DNA of 64,000 nt from Candidatus Rifleibacteriota bacterium (GCA_905236675.1 CAJOND010000003.1:16688-80687), one strand, 5' to 3'. Positions 8,685 through 17,430 are shown, numbered from the stretch's first letter. Made by a program: numbers and translations. The notes: generated from the letters alone by a model not told the origin.

Positions 8685-10229
8685 TTATTCTTCTTCGGCT
8701 TCCTGCTTTTGATTCGGGTTAGCAGTTAATTTTTTGAGTGTTGGGAAAGCTATAATATCACGAATTGAAGCTGAATCAGTAAGAAGCATTACAACACGGT
8801 CAATACCTATTCCAAGCCCGCCGGCAGGAGGCATACCATATCTAAGTGCGTTAACATAGTCTGCATCCATTTCGTGAGCTTCATCATCACCAGCTTTACG
8901 TTGTTCAATCTGGGCTTCAAAGCGTGCCAACTGGTCTTCTGAATCATTAAGTTCAGAGAATGCATTGGCAAATTCTTTTCCGTTTATGAAAAGTTCAAAA
9001 CGGTCGCAAGTATCTGGTTTTTCACGATTAGCCTTAGCTAATGGAGATATTTCTTTCGGATATTCCACAACAAAAGTAGGTTCAATAAGAGTAGATTCAA
9101 TCTTTTCATCAAAGATTTTTCCCATAATTTTAACTGCAGTATCTTTTACTTCAAATTCTACTCCAAGTTTTTTAGCTAGTTCTACGAGTTGTTCTCTTGG
9201 AGAAGAATATGTTAATTCCTGACAACCAGTGACATCTCTTACTAGTTGAAGCATACTAGCGCGCTTCCAAGGACGGGAAAGATTTATAACTTTGCCTTGA
9301 TAAGGAACCTGCAAATCTTTATAAAATGCTTCAGCAGCATTACAAATTACAGCTTCAGCCAATTCTAAAACTGTTTCCATGTTACCATAAGCCTGGTAAC
9401 ATTCCATCATTGTAAATTCAGGATTATGAGTGGTGTCGATACCTTCATTTCTGAAACTGCGATTTAGTTCAAATACTTTTTCAAAGCCGCCAACTAATAG
9501 ACGTTTTAAATAAAGTTCTGGAGCAATTCTAAGATACATTTCCTGATCAAGAGTATTATGATGAGTAATGAATGGTCTTGCTGCTGCACCGCCAGCTACT
9601 GGATGAAGCATAGGAGTTTCTACTTCAATAAAGCCCTTAGACCACATAAAATCTCTTATGCTTTTTATTATTCTACTTCTTTTTGCCAAAGTATCACGAA
9701 CTTCTGGGTTAGCGATTAAATCTACATAACGCTGTCTATAGCGCATTTCTACATCTGTAAGTCCATGGAATTTTTCTGGTAGTGGATTTATTGATTTAGA
9801 AAGTAAAGTAACGGTTTTGACTCTAATTGATATTTCACCTGTTTTGGTTTTGAAACATCCACCTTCAACACCTATAATGTCACCAGCATATATTTTTTTC
9901 TTAAGGATTGCATAATTATCTTCGCCAAGGACATCTTTACGAATATAGAGCTGAATTCTTCCAACCATATCCATGATATTCATAAAAATTGTTTTGCCCT
10001 GATCACGTTTCCCGATAATTCTACCTGCAACTTTTACATCAGGAGTCGTAAAATGTTCTTTTTCTTCTTCAGAGACATCTTTTGCTAAGTTTTCGTAGTA
10101 TTCTTTAGCTTCTATTGATGAATGGGTTCGGTCAAATCTTTGTCCGTATGGATCTATCCCTTCATTACGTAATTCGTTGATAACCTGTAATCTTTGTTCT
10201 TGAGTAGAATTAAGCTTTAATTCATCCAT
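8685..10229 (-). CDS. lysS: Lysyl-tRNA synthetase, class II
   Basis: 514 residues, the usual length for bacterial LysRS. An N-terminal OB-fold anticodon-binding domain (about 65-170, VAGRIIGKRDQGKTIF) is followed by the class II catalytic domain with motif 2 (FELNRSFRNEGIDTTHNPEFT, split here as FELNRSFRNEG and DTTHNPEFT) and motif 3 (GLGIGIDRVVMLLT). It charges tRNA-Lys in the cytoplasm. A terminator follows, and the csp terminator separates it from the upstream gene, so it is a single-gene unit. The N terminus (MDELKLNSTQEQRLQVINEL) fits the family well. Confidence 0.97.
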   Translation of the reverse strand: MDELKLNSTQEQRLQVINELRNEGIDPYGQRFDRTHSSIEAKEYYENLAKDVSEEEKEHFTTPDVKVAGRIIGKRDQGKTIFMNIMDMVGRIQLYIRKDVLGEDNYAILKKKIYAGDIIGVEGGCFKTKTGEISIRVKTVTLLSKSINPLPEKFHGLTDVEMRYRQRYVDLIANPEVRDTLAKRSRIIKSIRDFMWSKGFIEVETPMLHPVAGGAAARPFITHHNTLDQEMYLRIAPELYLKRLLVGGFEKVFELNRSFRNEGIDTTHNPEFTMMECYQAYGNMETVLELAEAVICNAAEAFYKDLQVPYQGKVINLSRPWKRASMLQLVRDVTGCQELTYSSPREQLVELAKKLGVEFEVKDTAVKIMGKIFDEKIESTLIEPTFVVEYPKEISPLAKANREKPDTCDRFELFINGKEFANAFSELNDSEDQLARFEAQIEQRKAGDDEAHEMDADYVNALRYGMPPAGGLGIGIDRVVMLLTDSASIRDIIAFPTLKKLTANPNQKQEAEEE

Positions 10230-10257
10230 TTATTTCAAATCCCTTCAGTGTTATATA

Positions 10258-10298
10258 AAAAGAGGGCAAAACTCTTTTTACAGAGTTTCGCCCTCTTG
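10258..10298 (-). terminator. Terminator downstream of the cold-shock gene
   Basis: AAGAGGGCGAAACTCTG and its pair AGAGTTTTGCCCTCTTTTT on the minus strand form a long stem ending in a T run, 24 bp after the csp stop codon. Confidence 0.9.
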
Positions 10299-10321
10299 CA
10301 AAATCAAGTCTGTTTCTGCTA

Positions 10322-10522
10322 TCAAGAAATAGCTTTAACGTCAATTGCTAGAGGGCCTTTTTCTCCTTGTGAAAGTTCGAATTCGACCATTTGACCTTCA
10401 CGTAAGGTTCTGTAGCCATCGCCAGTTATCTGTTTGTAATGAACGAAAATATCTTTTCCGTCTGGACTTTCGATGAAACCGTAACCTTTGACATTATCAA
10501 ACCATTTTACACGACTTTGCAT
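10322..10522 (-). CDS. CspA-family cold-shock protein
   Basis: 66 residues, the standard length of a single cold-shock domain. The RNA-binding motifs RNP1 (KGYGFIE) and RNP2 (DIFVHY) are intact. It binds single-stranded RNA or DNA and acts as an RNA chaperone in the cytoplasm. AGGAG lies upstream of the ATG. It has its own terminator, and the lysS gene follows. Confidence 0.95.
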   Translation of the reverse strand: MQSRVKWFDNVKGYGFIESPDGKDIFVHYKQITGDGYRTLREGQMVEFELSQGEKGPLAIDVKAIS

Positions 10523-10634
10523 TTATAAATCTCCTAGAACATGTAATGCTGTGACTTTTGCAGTATAATGCAATTTTGCAGATGTTATTTCTACCACATT
10601 CTTTTAAAACATGCAAGTTTAAAATTGCTATTTT

Positions 10635-10895
10635 TTATAAAAAATCAAAGGGGTCTATTTGTTCGGAATTATCTTTTTTCTGTTTATCGTTAAATTCATC
10701 TAAAGATTTGCATGAACCTAATGTTCCTACAAACACTAACAAATCAATGAAAGCACAAAGCAATTCTAAGGCTTTTTCAGGAAAAGTAAAAAGAAATACA
10801 TCCATGCTAAAAAACAATAAAATTAATCCTATAAACAGGCTCAGTAATACTTTAGGCATAATATAAACTATAAAAAATAAAATTGTATCTAACAC
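10635..10895 (-). CDS. Small hydrophobic protein, function unknown
   Basis: 86 residues with two hydrophobic helices (about 3-30 and 40-60, FIVYIMPKVLLSLFIGLILL and ELLCAFIDLLVFVGTLG) and a short acidic tail. No family recognised. Monocistronic; the shadow frame on the other strand is similarly open, but the membrane-helix pattern favours this strand. Confidence 0.5.
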   Translation of the reverse strand: MLDTILFFIVYIMPKVLLSLFIGLILLFFSMDVFLFTFPEKALELLCAFIDLLVFVGTLGSCKSLDEFNDKQKKDNSEQIDPFDFL

Positions 10896-11052
10896 ATTTT
10901 GCCTCTTAGCCGTTAAGTTAATAGTATTTCAAATTAACCAGATTAATTAAAATAATAATATTTTTATTTTCAAACAACTATTATACTACTAATAATGATT
11001 ATTTAAAATAAAAATAAGAAAAAATATACTATTGTAGAAAAGATTGGAAAAT

Positions 11053-11835
11053 TTAAAACAAAGGAACACAAGTGCTCACAGATTTTTCGTCTATTGGTCT
11101 TGAAAGAACACAAATATCTGTATCATAGATGGCTTTTAGATTTTCAGAATTTACTATTTGTGAAGTTGAACCAGAAGCAAGAACCTTTCCGTTTCTCATA
11201 AAAACAGCTTCTCCTGAAGTCCATAAGGCATGTTCAGGATAATGGGTAGTTTTTATGCAAGTTATTCCTTCTTTAGCCAAATCTCTTAAGATTTTTAGAA
11301 GTCGTATTTGATTCCCATAATCTAATCCAGTAACTGGTTCATCTAGTATTAGTATTTTAGCTTGTTGTGACAATGCTCTTGCAATTAAAACCATTTGTTG
11401 TTCCCCACCGCTTATTTGAGTATATGGCTTTTCTGCAAGATGTGATATTTTCATCTTCTCAAGACTCTGCATAGCTATTTCTATATCTTTTTTACTTGCT
11501 GAGGAAAAAACACCAGAATATGCTGCTCGACCCATTGCACAAACATCTATGACTTTATAATCAAATACAGCATTATGTTTTTGGGGAACGTAAGCCATTA
11601 ATTTAGCTCTTTCTTTCAATGGTATTTGTTTTAATTCTGTTCCAAAAATGAATATATTTCCAGAAACAGGTGTCATCAGACCTAAAATAAGTTTAAGCAA
11701 AGTAGTTTTTCCACTACCGTTAGGTCCGAGAATCGAAGTTATTGTGTCTGGTAAGAAATCAAGGCTTATGCCATCTAATATAAGCTTATTTTTTGTATAA
11801 CCGAATTTTAAATTAATAATCTCTATAGGTTTCAT
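11053..11835 (-). CDS. ABC transporter ATP-binding protein, iron-siderophore/cobalamin type
   Basis: 260 residues. Walker A GPNGSGKT (residues 37-44), Q-loop in MAYVPQKHN, signature ISGGEQQMV, Walker B ILILDEP and the H-loop KTTHYPEH are all present, so it should bind and hydrolyse ATP. Length and the AMGRAAYSG stretch match the FecE/FhuC/BtuD class, which powers uptake of ferric siderophores, haem or cobalamin. No permease or binding protein lies next to it here: upstream is a divergent unrelated gene, downstream the small hydrophobic protein. The partner genes must be elsewhere or the gene is an orphan. Confidence 0.88.
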   Translation of the reverse strand: MKPIEIINLKFGYTKNKLILDGISLDFLPDTITSILGPNGSGKTTLLKLILGLMTPVSGNIFIFGTELKQIPLKERAKLMAYVPQKHNAVFDYKVIDVCAMGRAAYSGVFSSASKKDIEIAMQSLEKMKISHLAEKPYTQISGGEQQMVLIARALSQQAKILILDEPVTGLDYGNQIRLLKILRDLAKEGITCIKTTHYPEHALWTSGEAVFMRNGKVLASGSTSQIVNSENLKAIYDTDICVLSRPIDEKSVSTCVPLF

Positions 11836-11987
11836 AATATGAAATCATTATAAATCTTTTTTTATGTTTATGCTATTATTACTTAGTTAATATGATTTTT
11901 TTACTAATTACTACAAATATGAAATTCTGTAAATTAAAAATAAAATATGATATATTTAAAAGATAAATATATTCTTGAGTAATTGAA

Positions 11988-13451
11988 ATGAACGATAGAT
12001 ACGGAAATAATAAAAAGCCAGATAATGAAGGGTTTGATATAGAGCAGAATCTCATTCCTATTTTATTAGTTTTTGCAGGAATATTATATATTTATATAGG
12101 AATACATAGCGATAAAAACGATGTCACTATGTTATCTTTTTTCTCTTATCTTATCAATACTATTAGTGGGTTTATATTCTTTTTGCTTTCTGTTGTTATT
12201 GCTTGTTTAAATGCTTTTGCTTTATTCGTATTTGTTCAAACAAATAGTGAAACTAAGTATGACTTAACTAATGAAGATATAAGAAATGCTGCTCTAATTA
12301 TAGCAGCACTTTCTATGCTTATATGGGGGTGTTATTGCGCTTTCCCCTTATGTTTTATTTTTATGGTTTATTATGTAAGAGAAGGCTATATTTTATATAA
12401 CAAATATGGAGAAATCCCTACTAAGTATCAGTTGGATACAGATAATGGTGAATATAAGTCAAACAATTTAAACAATGAAACAGAGGAAGATGATAGAATT
12501 ATTGATTATAATGATTTTTCTAGATTCAATAATCAGAAATCACCAAAATTTAAGTTTGATAAAATTAAAGATAAGAAGAAGCAGACAAATATAGATAATA
12601 ATTATAAAAAGGATAGTGACCAAATTAGTGGTTTTAGTTATAGCAGAACAAAGGATTTAACATTTAAAGATTCTAGAAACAACAATAATAAAGCTAAAAA
12701 AGATTCTGTTAGTAGTAAAGAAAAGCTTCCTAGAACAGATAATATCAAAAATATCAAGAGCGGATTAATAGATAATACAATAGATGAAGTAAAGAAAATT
12801 AAAGAATCGATTAAAGAAGAGAAAGTTAATTATTTAGATGTTAACAGAGCTGAAACAAAAGTTTATTCTGAAAGCAATAAATTAGATAAATCTTATAATC
12901 TAGCAGAAAATAAACCTGTTGTTGAAATAAATAAGAATTCTGATTCTTTAAAGAATGAAGAAATCAACAAAGTAACTAAAATAAAATCAGTAGATATAAA
13001 TACTAATTCTGCAAAAATAAACAAAGTAGATATAAACACAAATTCGGCAGAAATAAACAAGGTTGATATCGGTCTTTATAAACCAGAAATAAGTAAAGTA
13101 GAAATAAGCATAAACAAGCCTCAGATTAGTTCTATATCTTCTAGTATTGATATTAAGCCGAGTATGACTAACAATAATACTATTATTTCTGCTAAACCTT
13201 CAGATAAAAAATCAGAAAAGAAATCAGAAAAGAAATCTGATCAGAAAAAATCTACAAAAGCTGTTAAAATAGTTGAAAAGCAGAAGATAGATTCTTCAAC
13301 AACATCAAATAGTTATACTATGCAATCACTTTTAGGTTCAATAGATATTAGTAAGAGTATGTTAGGTTCAACTTCTCTTGCTAGTTCAATAGAAGTTAAA
13401 CCTTTAATACTTGATACAAATAAAGTAGATTTACCAGCTGATAAAAAATAA
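11988..13451 (+). CDS. Membrane protein with long charged repetitive C-terminal tail
   Basis: 487 residues. The first 140 carry three or four transmembrane helices (about 22-40, 46-82, 95-115, 117-130). The remaining 350 are polar, rich in Lys, Asn, Ser and Asp, with no predicted fold. Repeats of about 12 residues are visible near 345-385 (DINTNSAKINKV, DINTNSAEINKV, then variants), and a KKSEKKSEKKSDQKKS run follows. The tail is probably disordered. It ends 8 bp before the convergent pyrophosphatase gene. No family recognised; the architecture recalls bacterial scaffold or cell-envelope proteins only in a general way. Confidence 0.65.
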   Translation: MNDRYGNNKKPDNEGFDIEQNLIPILLVFAGILYIYIGIHSDKNDVTMLSFFSYLINTISGFIFFLLSVVIACLNAFALFVFVQTNSETKYDLTNEDIRNAALIIAALSMLIWGCYCAFPLCFIFMVYYVREGYILYNKYGEIPTKYQLDTDNGEYKSNNLNNETEEDDRIIDYNDFSRFNNQKSPKFKFDKIKDKKKQTNIDNNYKKDSDQISGFSYSRTKDLTFKDSRNNNNKAKKDSVSSKEKLPRTDNIKNIKSGLIDNTIDEVKKIKESIKEEKVNYLDVNRAETKVYSESNKLDKSYNLAENKPVVEINKNSDSLKNEEINKVTKIKSVDINTNSAKINKVDINTNSAEINKVDIGLYKPEISKVEISINKPQISSISSSIDIKPSMTNNNTIISAKPSDKKSEKKSEKKSDQKKSTKAVKIVEKQKIDSSTTSNSYTMQSLLGSIDISKSMLGSTSLASSIEVKPLILDTNKVDLPADKK

Positions 13452-13459
13452 AGATTTGC

Positions 13460-15139
13460 TTATCTGCTGTGTTCTGTAGTTATAAACAGAACTTGTGGCA
13501 AAAGTTGTTTTTTTCGGCTTAACACATCAGGTAGGTCAAAAAGATTTGCACCGATTGCTTTATATGGTAAATCATGGATAATCTCGTTTGACCCAATCAT
13601 AAGCATTTCTGAACTTTCTCTAACTGCATCAGTAACCAAAAGACCGATAAAATTCAAGCCCTCATCGGTTTGTATTTTTGTCATAGCCTTTATTAATTCA
13701 TCTTGTCGCTGATGTAAAAGCTCTAAGTTTGATTCTTCTACCTGAGAAAGTGAAAACTTGTATTTACCGTTCGTATAAGTCTTTCTATCTGAATTGATAA
13801 CCACTTCAGGTGAACTTGAAGCTAGTGGCGAATCTATATGCGAAAGCTCTTCCATTAAAGATGTGGCAGAAACTCCTGATATTTTTTCAAGCCACTCTAG
13901 CATACGTCGGTCTAACGGTGAAGTGGTCGGTGACTTTAAATTGAGAGTATCAGTAACTATACCACCAAGCATTATACCTGCTAAATCCGGCGTTAGGCTT
14001 TCACCAAGACTCTTAAACATTGAAGCAATAAGAGTGCAGGTACTTCCAACAACGTCTCCTGTAAATTTAATAGGAGAAATAGTAGGTTGCATACCAATCC
14101 TGTGATGGTCAACAACTTCTATTATCGGTATTTCTTCTGCTCCAGGAATGCTCTGATCCATTTCGTTATGGTCAACAAGAATTAAACGATGGGGTGGGGC
14201 TTCAGAAATGCTTTTTTTCAAGACAACTCCAACTAATTCATTGTCTTTTTCTACAACAGGTATAACATCGCCAGGAGTATTTAAAATCTGGTCAAAAAAT
14301 AATGAAACTCTGTCTTGGGGATGTAAAACTAGTTTCGATTCAGACAGAGCAAAATCTTCAACTGGCATAGCAAACTTAATTCGTCCGATAACCTTGGCTG
14401 AATCAAGATTTGTTTTTAGTATTGCAACATTCTGCATTTTTGCAGCGTTTAAGATTAGAGGCTCAACAGACTTTTCACCAGTGATAATTAGAAGTCTGAT
14501 TTTATTTTCCAGTGCTCTTAAGTGAATATCGGAACGATCGCCACTTATTATAGCCAATTCATTCGGTTCATTTAGGGGAATATGAGTATCGAAGCTTTCT
14601 ACGCCCATTGTGGCTATATAAATTCTGAATTTTTGTATTTTTGATGTGTCTTCACCTGTTAAAATATCTGCTTTGATAACTTTAGCTATTAAATCAATAG
14701 AACTGTTAATTGTGCGGCCTGTCAGACTGCTTCCAGAATCGTAACCTATTCCAAGAAGATGTGACAACAGATTAAGAGGACTGAGTATTCCTAGATATTT
14801 ATTGTTTTCATCTACAATAGGAAGCCTTATATGGTCACTGGATTTCAATAAGGAAACTGCATCCAGCAATGGAATACCAGCTTTTACATAAGGAACATCA
14901 TTAGACATTATATGTCTGATTCTAAGGTAAATGTCATTTCGTGAAAGTGGCGGTGTAGTATGAAACCGCTCAAAAAGATATTTGCCTTTTTCTGGAAAAA
15001 CACCGGGACAAATAGCCTGAATATTTGTATAACCTTGGCGGCGGCGGAGCTCAGCTAACGCAACAGCCGAAGCAAGACTGTCTACATCTGGATTACGATG
15101 ACCAGTTACAAAAATTTTTTTGATTATTTCATTTTCCAT
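13460..15139 (-). CDS. Manganese-dependent inorganic pyrophosphatase, CBS/DRTGG-regulated (family II)
   Basis: 559 residues. The DHH-family active site begins with GHRNPDVDS; the second half of the DHH domain has LVDHNEM and VVDHHRIG. Inserted between them are a CBS domain (about 75-125), a DRTGG domain (about 150-240) and a second CBS half (about 255-310). The DHHA2 domain closes the protein. Family knowledge: such insert-bearing enzymes hydrolyse pyrophosphate in the cytoplasm and are tuned by adenine nucleotides and diadenosine polyphosphates. All metal-ligand motifs look intact. Convergent with the gene upstream in coordinates; promoter region at about 15140-15200. Confidence 0.93.
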   Translation of the reverse strand: MENEIIKKIFVTGHRNPDVDSLASAVALAELRRRQGYTNIQAICPGVFPEKGKYLFERFHTTPPLSRNDIYLRIRHIMSNDVPYVKAGIPLLDAVSLLKSSDHIRLPIVDENNKYLGILSPLNLLSHLLGIGYDSGSSLTGRTINSSIDLIAKVIKADILTGEDTSKIQKFRIYIATMGVESFDTHIPLNEPNELAIISGDRSDIHLRALENKIRLLIITGEKSVEPLILNAAKMQNVAILKTNLDSAKVIGRIKFAMPVEDFALSESKLVLHPQDRVSLFFDQILNTPGDVIPVVEKDNELVGVVLKKSISEAPPHRLILVDHNEMDQSIPGAEEIPIIEVVDHHRIGMQPTISPIKFTGDVVGSTCTLIASMFKSLGESLTPDLAGIMLGGIVTDTLNLKSPTTSPLDRRMLEWLEKISGVSATSLMEELSHIDSPLASSSPEVVINSDRKTYTNGKYKFSLSQVEESNLELLHQRQDELIKAMTKIQTDEGLNFIGLLVTDAVRESSEMLMIGSNEIIHDLPYKAIGANLFDLPDVLSRKKQLLPQVLFITTEHSR

Positions 15140-15397
15140 AATTTATGAATATAATTAGTTTCTTTTTTTTAGCAAGGAAATTTGTTTCGTTTAAGCCTTC
15201 ATTAAAGATTATGACTGATTAACCTCCCTTATTCATAAACATTGCAATTAATTATGGATTTATACTATCTGACAAATTAAATAATCATTGCCAGTTTAGA
15301 ATTGATTTATGCTCTGTTCTAGCTTATATAATAACTCCCCATAGATTCTTTTGATTATAATTCTGTAATATTAAATAAAAAGTTTATAAAATATTTT

Positions 15398-15985
15398 TTA
15401 TTGTTCTAGAACTTCATTTATAGCAACTATAATTTTTTCTTTTAACTTATTACACAATACTTCTTTTGATATTTCGTTAATATCAATATTGGCAGGAAGA
15501 AAAAGTTTATAACTCTCGACTTTTAAGGTCTCGGCCATCCTTTCAATGTATTCTATTGATGGAAAACGTTTGCCATTTTCTATATAACTTATATAAACAG
15601 GGTCAGTATTCACTGCCTTAGCAAAATCATCCTGGGTTAAACCCGCTTGTTTTCTGTAATATTTTAGATTATCTGAAAATATTTCTTTAAGATTTTGATT
15701 TGTCGAAAACTTTTGATTTAACTTTCTTTTAACTAATTGTTTATGAAGACTGTTTGTCGATTCTGCTTTGATTTTTAAGGTTGATGTTTTGTTTCCTTTG
15801 TCCAATAGATGGTCTATGCTTACTTTGAAGAAGTCAGCTAGCTTTATGAGCATGTCGTTTCTTGGAACTGTTTTGCCTGAGACCCATTGATAAACATTCT
15901 GTCTGTGGGTTTGTAATTCTGAAGCCAATTCTGACTGGCTGATCCCGGACTCTTTCATTAGTTTGAGTAGTTTATTAGAAAACAT
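15398..15985 (-). CDS. Transcription regulator with two XRE-type HTH domains
   Basis: 195 residues. The first HTH (about residues 3-62) contains ISQSELASELQTHRQNVYQW and the second (about 105-165) GLTQDDFAKAVNTDPVYISY; both match the lambda-repressor-like fold. A basic linker joins them. A nearly perfect 15-bp-arm inverted repeat at 15999-16037, just upstream of the start codon, is the obvious binding site, so the protein likely represses itself and the rightward promoter at 16012-16040 that reads towards the EPS-associated regulator. Two tandem HTH domains in one chain could let a monomer contact both arms. Confidence 0.85.
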   Translation of the reverse strand: MFSNKLLKLMKESGISQSELASELQTHRQNVYQWVSGKTVPRNDMLIKLADFFKVSIDHLLDKGNKTSTLKIKAESTNSLHKQLVKRKLNQKFSTNQNLKEIFSDNLKYYRKQAGLTQDDFAKAVNTDPVYISYIENGKRFPSIEYIERMAETLKVESYKLFLPANIDINEISKEVLCNKLKEKIIVAINEVLEQ

Positions 15986-15998
15986 TATGATACCTTTT

Positions 15999-16037
15999 GT
16001 AATTTCAAAACTTGACTTTAGTAAGTTTAGAAATTAC
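15999..16037. promoter_or_regulatory. Operator-like inverted repeat between XRE gene and rightward promoter
   Basis: Arms GTAATTTCAAAACTT (15999-16013) and AAGTTTAGAAATTAC (16023-16037) match at 14 of 15 positions around a 9-bp centre. The element lies 14 bp upstream of the XRE start codon and overlaps the rightward promoter, as expected for an autoregulated divergent switch. Confidence 0.75.
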
Positions 16038-16040
16038 AAT
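16012..16040 (+). promoter_or_regulatory. Sigma70-type promoter reading towards the EPS regulator
   Basis: TTGACT (16012-16017), 17-bp spacer, TACAAT (16035-16040): close to consensus with ideal spacing. It directs transcription into a 220-nt leader before the MarR-type gene at 16262. Confidence 0.7.
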
Positions 16041-16058
16041 AAAAAAAGAGTTGATTAT

Positions 16059-16175
16059 GTTCATAAACGAACATATTTGATTTAGGCAGCACCGTTATCC
16101 GCCAAGATTGCCGGTGTTGCCGTCAATTCAAACAATTAGCAAATAAAAATTACAAATTTTATTGGTAAAATTTGT
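16059..16175 (+). promoter_or_regulatory. Structured 5' leader with three inverted repeats
   Basis: Three elements follow the promoter: an imperfect 18-bp palindrome ATGTTCATAAACGAACAT (16059-16076); a 10-bp stem GGCAGCACCG / CGGTGTTGCC (16085-16094 and 16111-16120, 16-nt loop); and a perfect 10-bp stem ACAAATTTTA / TAAAATTTGT with a TTGG loop (16152-16175). The first could be a second protein-binding site, the others RNA hairpins. None has a T run long enough for a standard terminator. Confidence 0.5.
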
Positions 16176-16261
16176 GTTCATTATTTTGCTTATTATTTGT
16201 CTAGTAAATAGTCTACCATAAAAGTTTTTAAATAGATATTATTTTGTACAAGGTACATAAA

Positions 16262-16618
16262 ATGACTGACGAAGTAATTTATAAACTGTTAAAAACAATT
16301 GAAAAAAGTGCCAAGACTAATCAAAGAAAATTAGCTAATGATTTAGGTGTTAGTTTAGGTAAAGTAAACTTTATGTTAAACGAGTTGGTCGATAAAGGCT
16401 GGGTCGCTGTTTCTGAATCGACAACCAACAAGCGTCGGGCATGTTTGTATACCTTGACTCCCGCTGGTTATGCCGAACGTGCTGCGGTTACAACACGTTA
16501 TCTACAGTCTCTGTTGAAACTACAGAAATCAATGAATGAAGAAATAGAAACTCTTCGCAAAGAATCAAATAAAATCAGTGCAGCAATTCAGAGAGGTCTC
16601 TCAAACCTCTACGCCTGA
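16262..16618 (+). CDS. MarR-family EPS-associated transcription regulator
   Basis: 118 residues from the ATG at 16262, which has AAGGT upstream; an in-frame TTG at 16244 would add six residues and is less likely. A winged-helix domain (TNQRKLANDLGVSLGKVNFM, then LVDKGWVAV and a basic wing KRRACLYTLTPAGYAE) is followed by a long helix for dimerisation. The pattern fits the EPS-associated MarR-type family (TIGR04176), which is typically found at the front of exopolysaccharide loci. Here the glycan operon starts 3.2 kb downstream. It probably senses an unknown signal and controls the locus. Confidence 0.85.
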   Translation: MTDEVIYKLLKTIEKSAKTNQRKLANDLGVSLGKVNFMLNELVDKGWVAVSESTTNKRRACLYTLTPAGYAERAAVTTRYLQSLLKLQKSMNEEIETLRKESNKISAAIQRGLSNLYA

Positions 16619-16640
16619 CAAAACCATACTTTTTCCATAC

Positions 16641-16673
16641 GTCATTGCGAGCCTCGAAGAGGCGTGGCAATCC
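16641..16673. repeat. Dispersed palindromic repeat, GTCATTGCGAG type
   Basis: Outer arms ATTGC and GCAAT enclose an inner hairpin GCCTC-GAA-GAGGC. Related copies in this window are at 34660-34689, 44479-44568 and in part at 59891-59920. The type is common in many bacterial genomes as a small non-coding element. Confidence 0.75.
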
Positions 16674-16754
16674 AGCTTTTTAGAGTATAAAGCGCAAGAG
16701 CGTAGAGCTATGTGGATTGTTTTAGCAATCGTAAGTCTACACTATTTCTGAAGA

Positions 16755-16900
16755 AGCTCCCCCCACGAATGGTGGGGGAGCTGGATTTTGCAAAGCAAAA
16801 GATTGAGGGGGCTGCACACGCAGTGAGCGGTGAAGAGGTAGCAATGCAAAGCAGTGCGTAGATGGGATGGCGGCCTAACCAGAGTAAAACCTTGTTTTTA
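16755..16900. repeat. Large palindromic dispersed element, copy 1
   Basis: It starts with a strong hairpin AGCTCCCCCCAC / GTGGGGGAGCT, then GGATTTTGCAAAGCAAAA, then GATTGAGGGGGCTGCA and a less regular tail. The first 60 bp are almost identical to 17347-17408. Variant copies lie at 19073-19135, 19421-19545, 47050-47199 (inverted) and inside the coding region at 24385-24480. Confidence 0.8.
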
Positions 16901-17074
16901 ATAAAAGTTTTGCCCTTCTATATAATGCAAAAGAGTTGTTATCTATCCTTTGTGCAAATCCGTTAAATTTGTTAAGTACTAGGCCTATATGCCGTTTAAT
17001 ATGCTTTTAGGTATCTTTCGAGAAAAATAAAGTGTTACTTTAGATTTCTCGAAATGATTACAATGTTAATTTTA

Positions 17075-17152
17075 TGAAAATATGCAACTTAACTCTTAAA
17101 AATCTTCTGAAAATATGCAAGTTTATATTAAATTTGCTCTGAAAATATGCAA
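17075..17152. repeat. Three direct repeats TGAAAATATGCAA, 32-33 bp apart
   Basis: Perfect copies begin at 17075, 17108 and 17140. The sequence between them is not conserved. The spacing is close to three helical turns. Confidence 0.8.
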
Positions 17153-17248
17153 GTAGAAGTTGTGCCTGCTGGAAATATTGGTTTTGAATATAAAAAGCTT
17201 AGTCTCCCGCTTTATATGGCTATGTTTATCTAATATATTTATTCCCCC

Positions 17249-17323
17249 ACATTTTATGAGAGAGATTTTTTTATATTTCCACATTTTATGAACGAAAAAT
17301 TTAACTCTTTTTACATTTTATGA
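17249..17323. repeat. Three direct repeats ACATTTTATGA, 32 bp apart
   Basis: Perfect copies begin at 17249, 17281 and 17313, with unrelated spacers. The same period as the TGAAAATATGCAA set 100 bp away, though the motif differs. Confidence 0.8.
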
Positions 17324-17346
17324 AAACCCTCATTGCAAGCCGAAAA

Positions 17347-17430
17347 AGCTCCCCCCACGAATGGTGGGGGAGCTGGATTTTGCAAAGCAAAAGACTGAGG
17401 GGGCTGCAAAGCGAAGCTTTGCGGTGATAG
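17347..17430. repeat. Large palindromic dispersed element, copy 2
   Basis: Same GC-rich hairpin and GCAAAGC core as copy 1, with GACTGAGGGGGCTGCA followed by a hairpin GCAAAGCGAAGCTTTGC. It lies 300 bp from the 3' end of the AAA ATPase gene. Confidence 0.8.

Noticed and set aside
17075..17323. A degenerate CRISPR array
   Set aside because: Repeats are only 11-13 bp, there are three copies of each, the spacers differ in nature and no cas gene is present.
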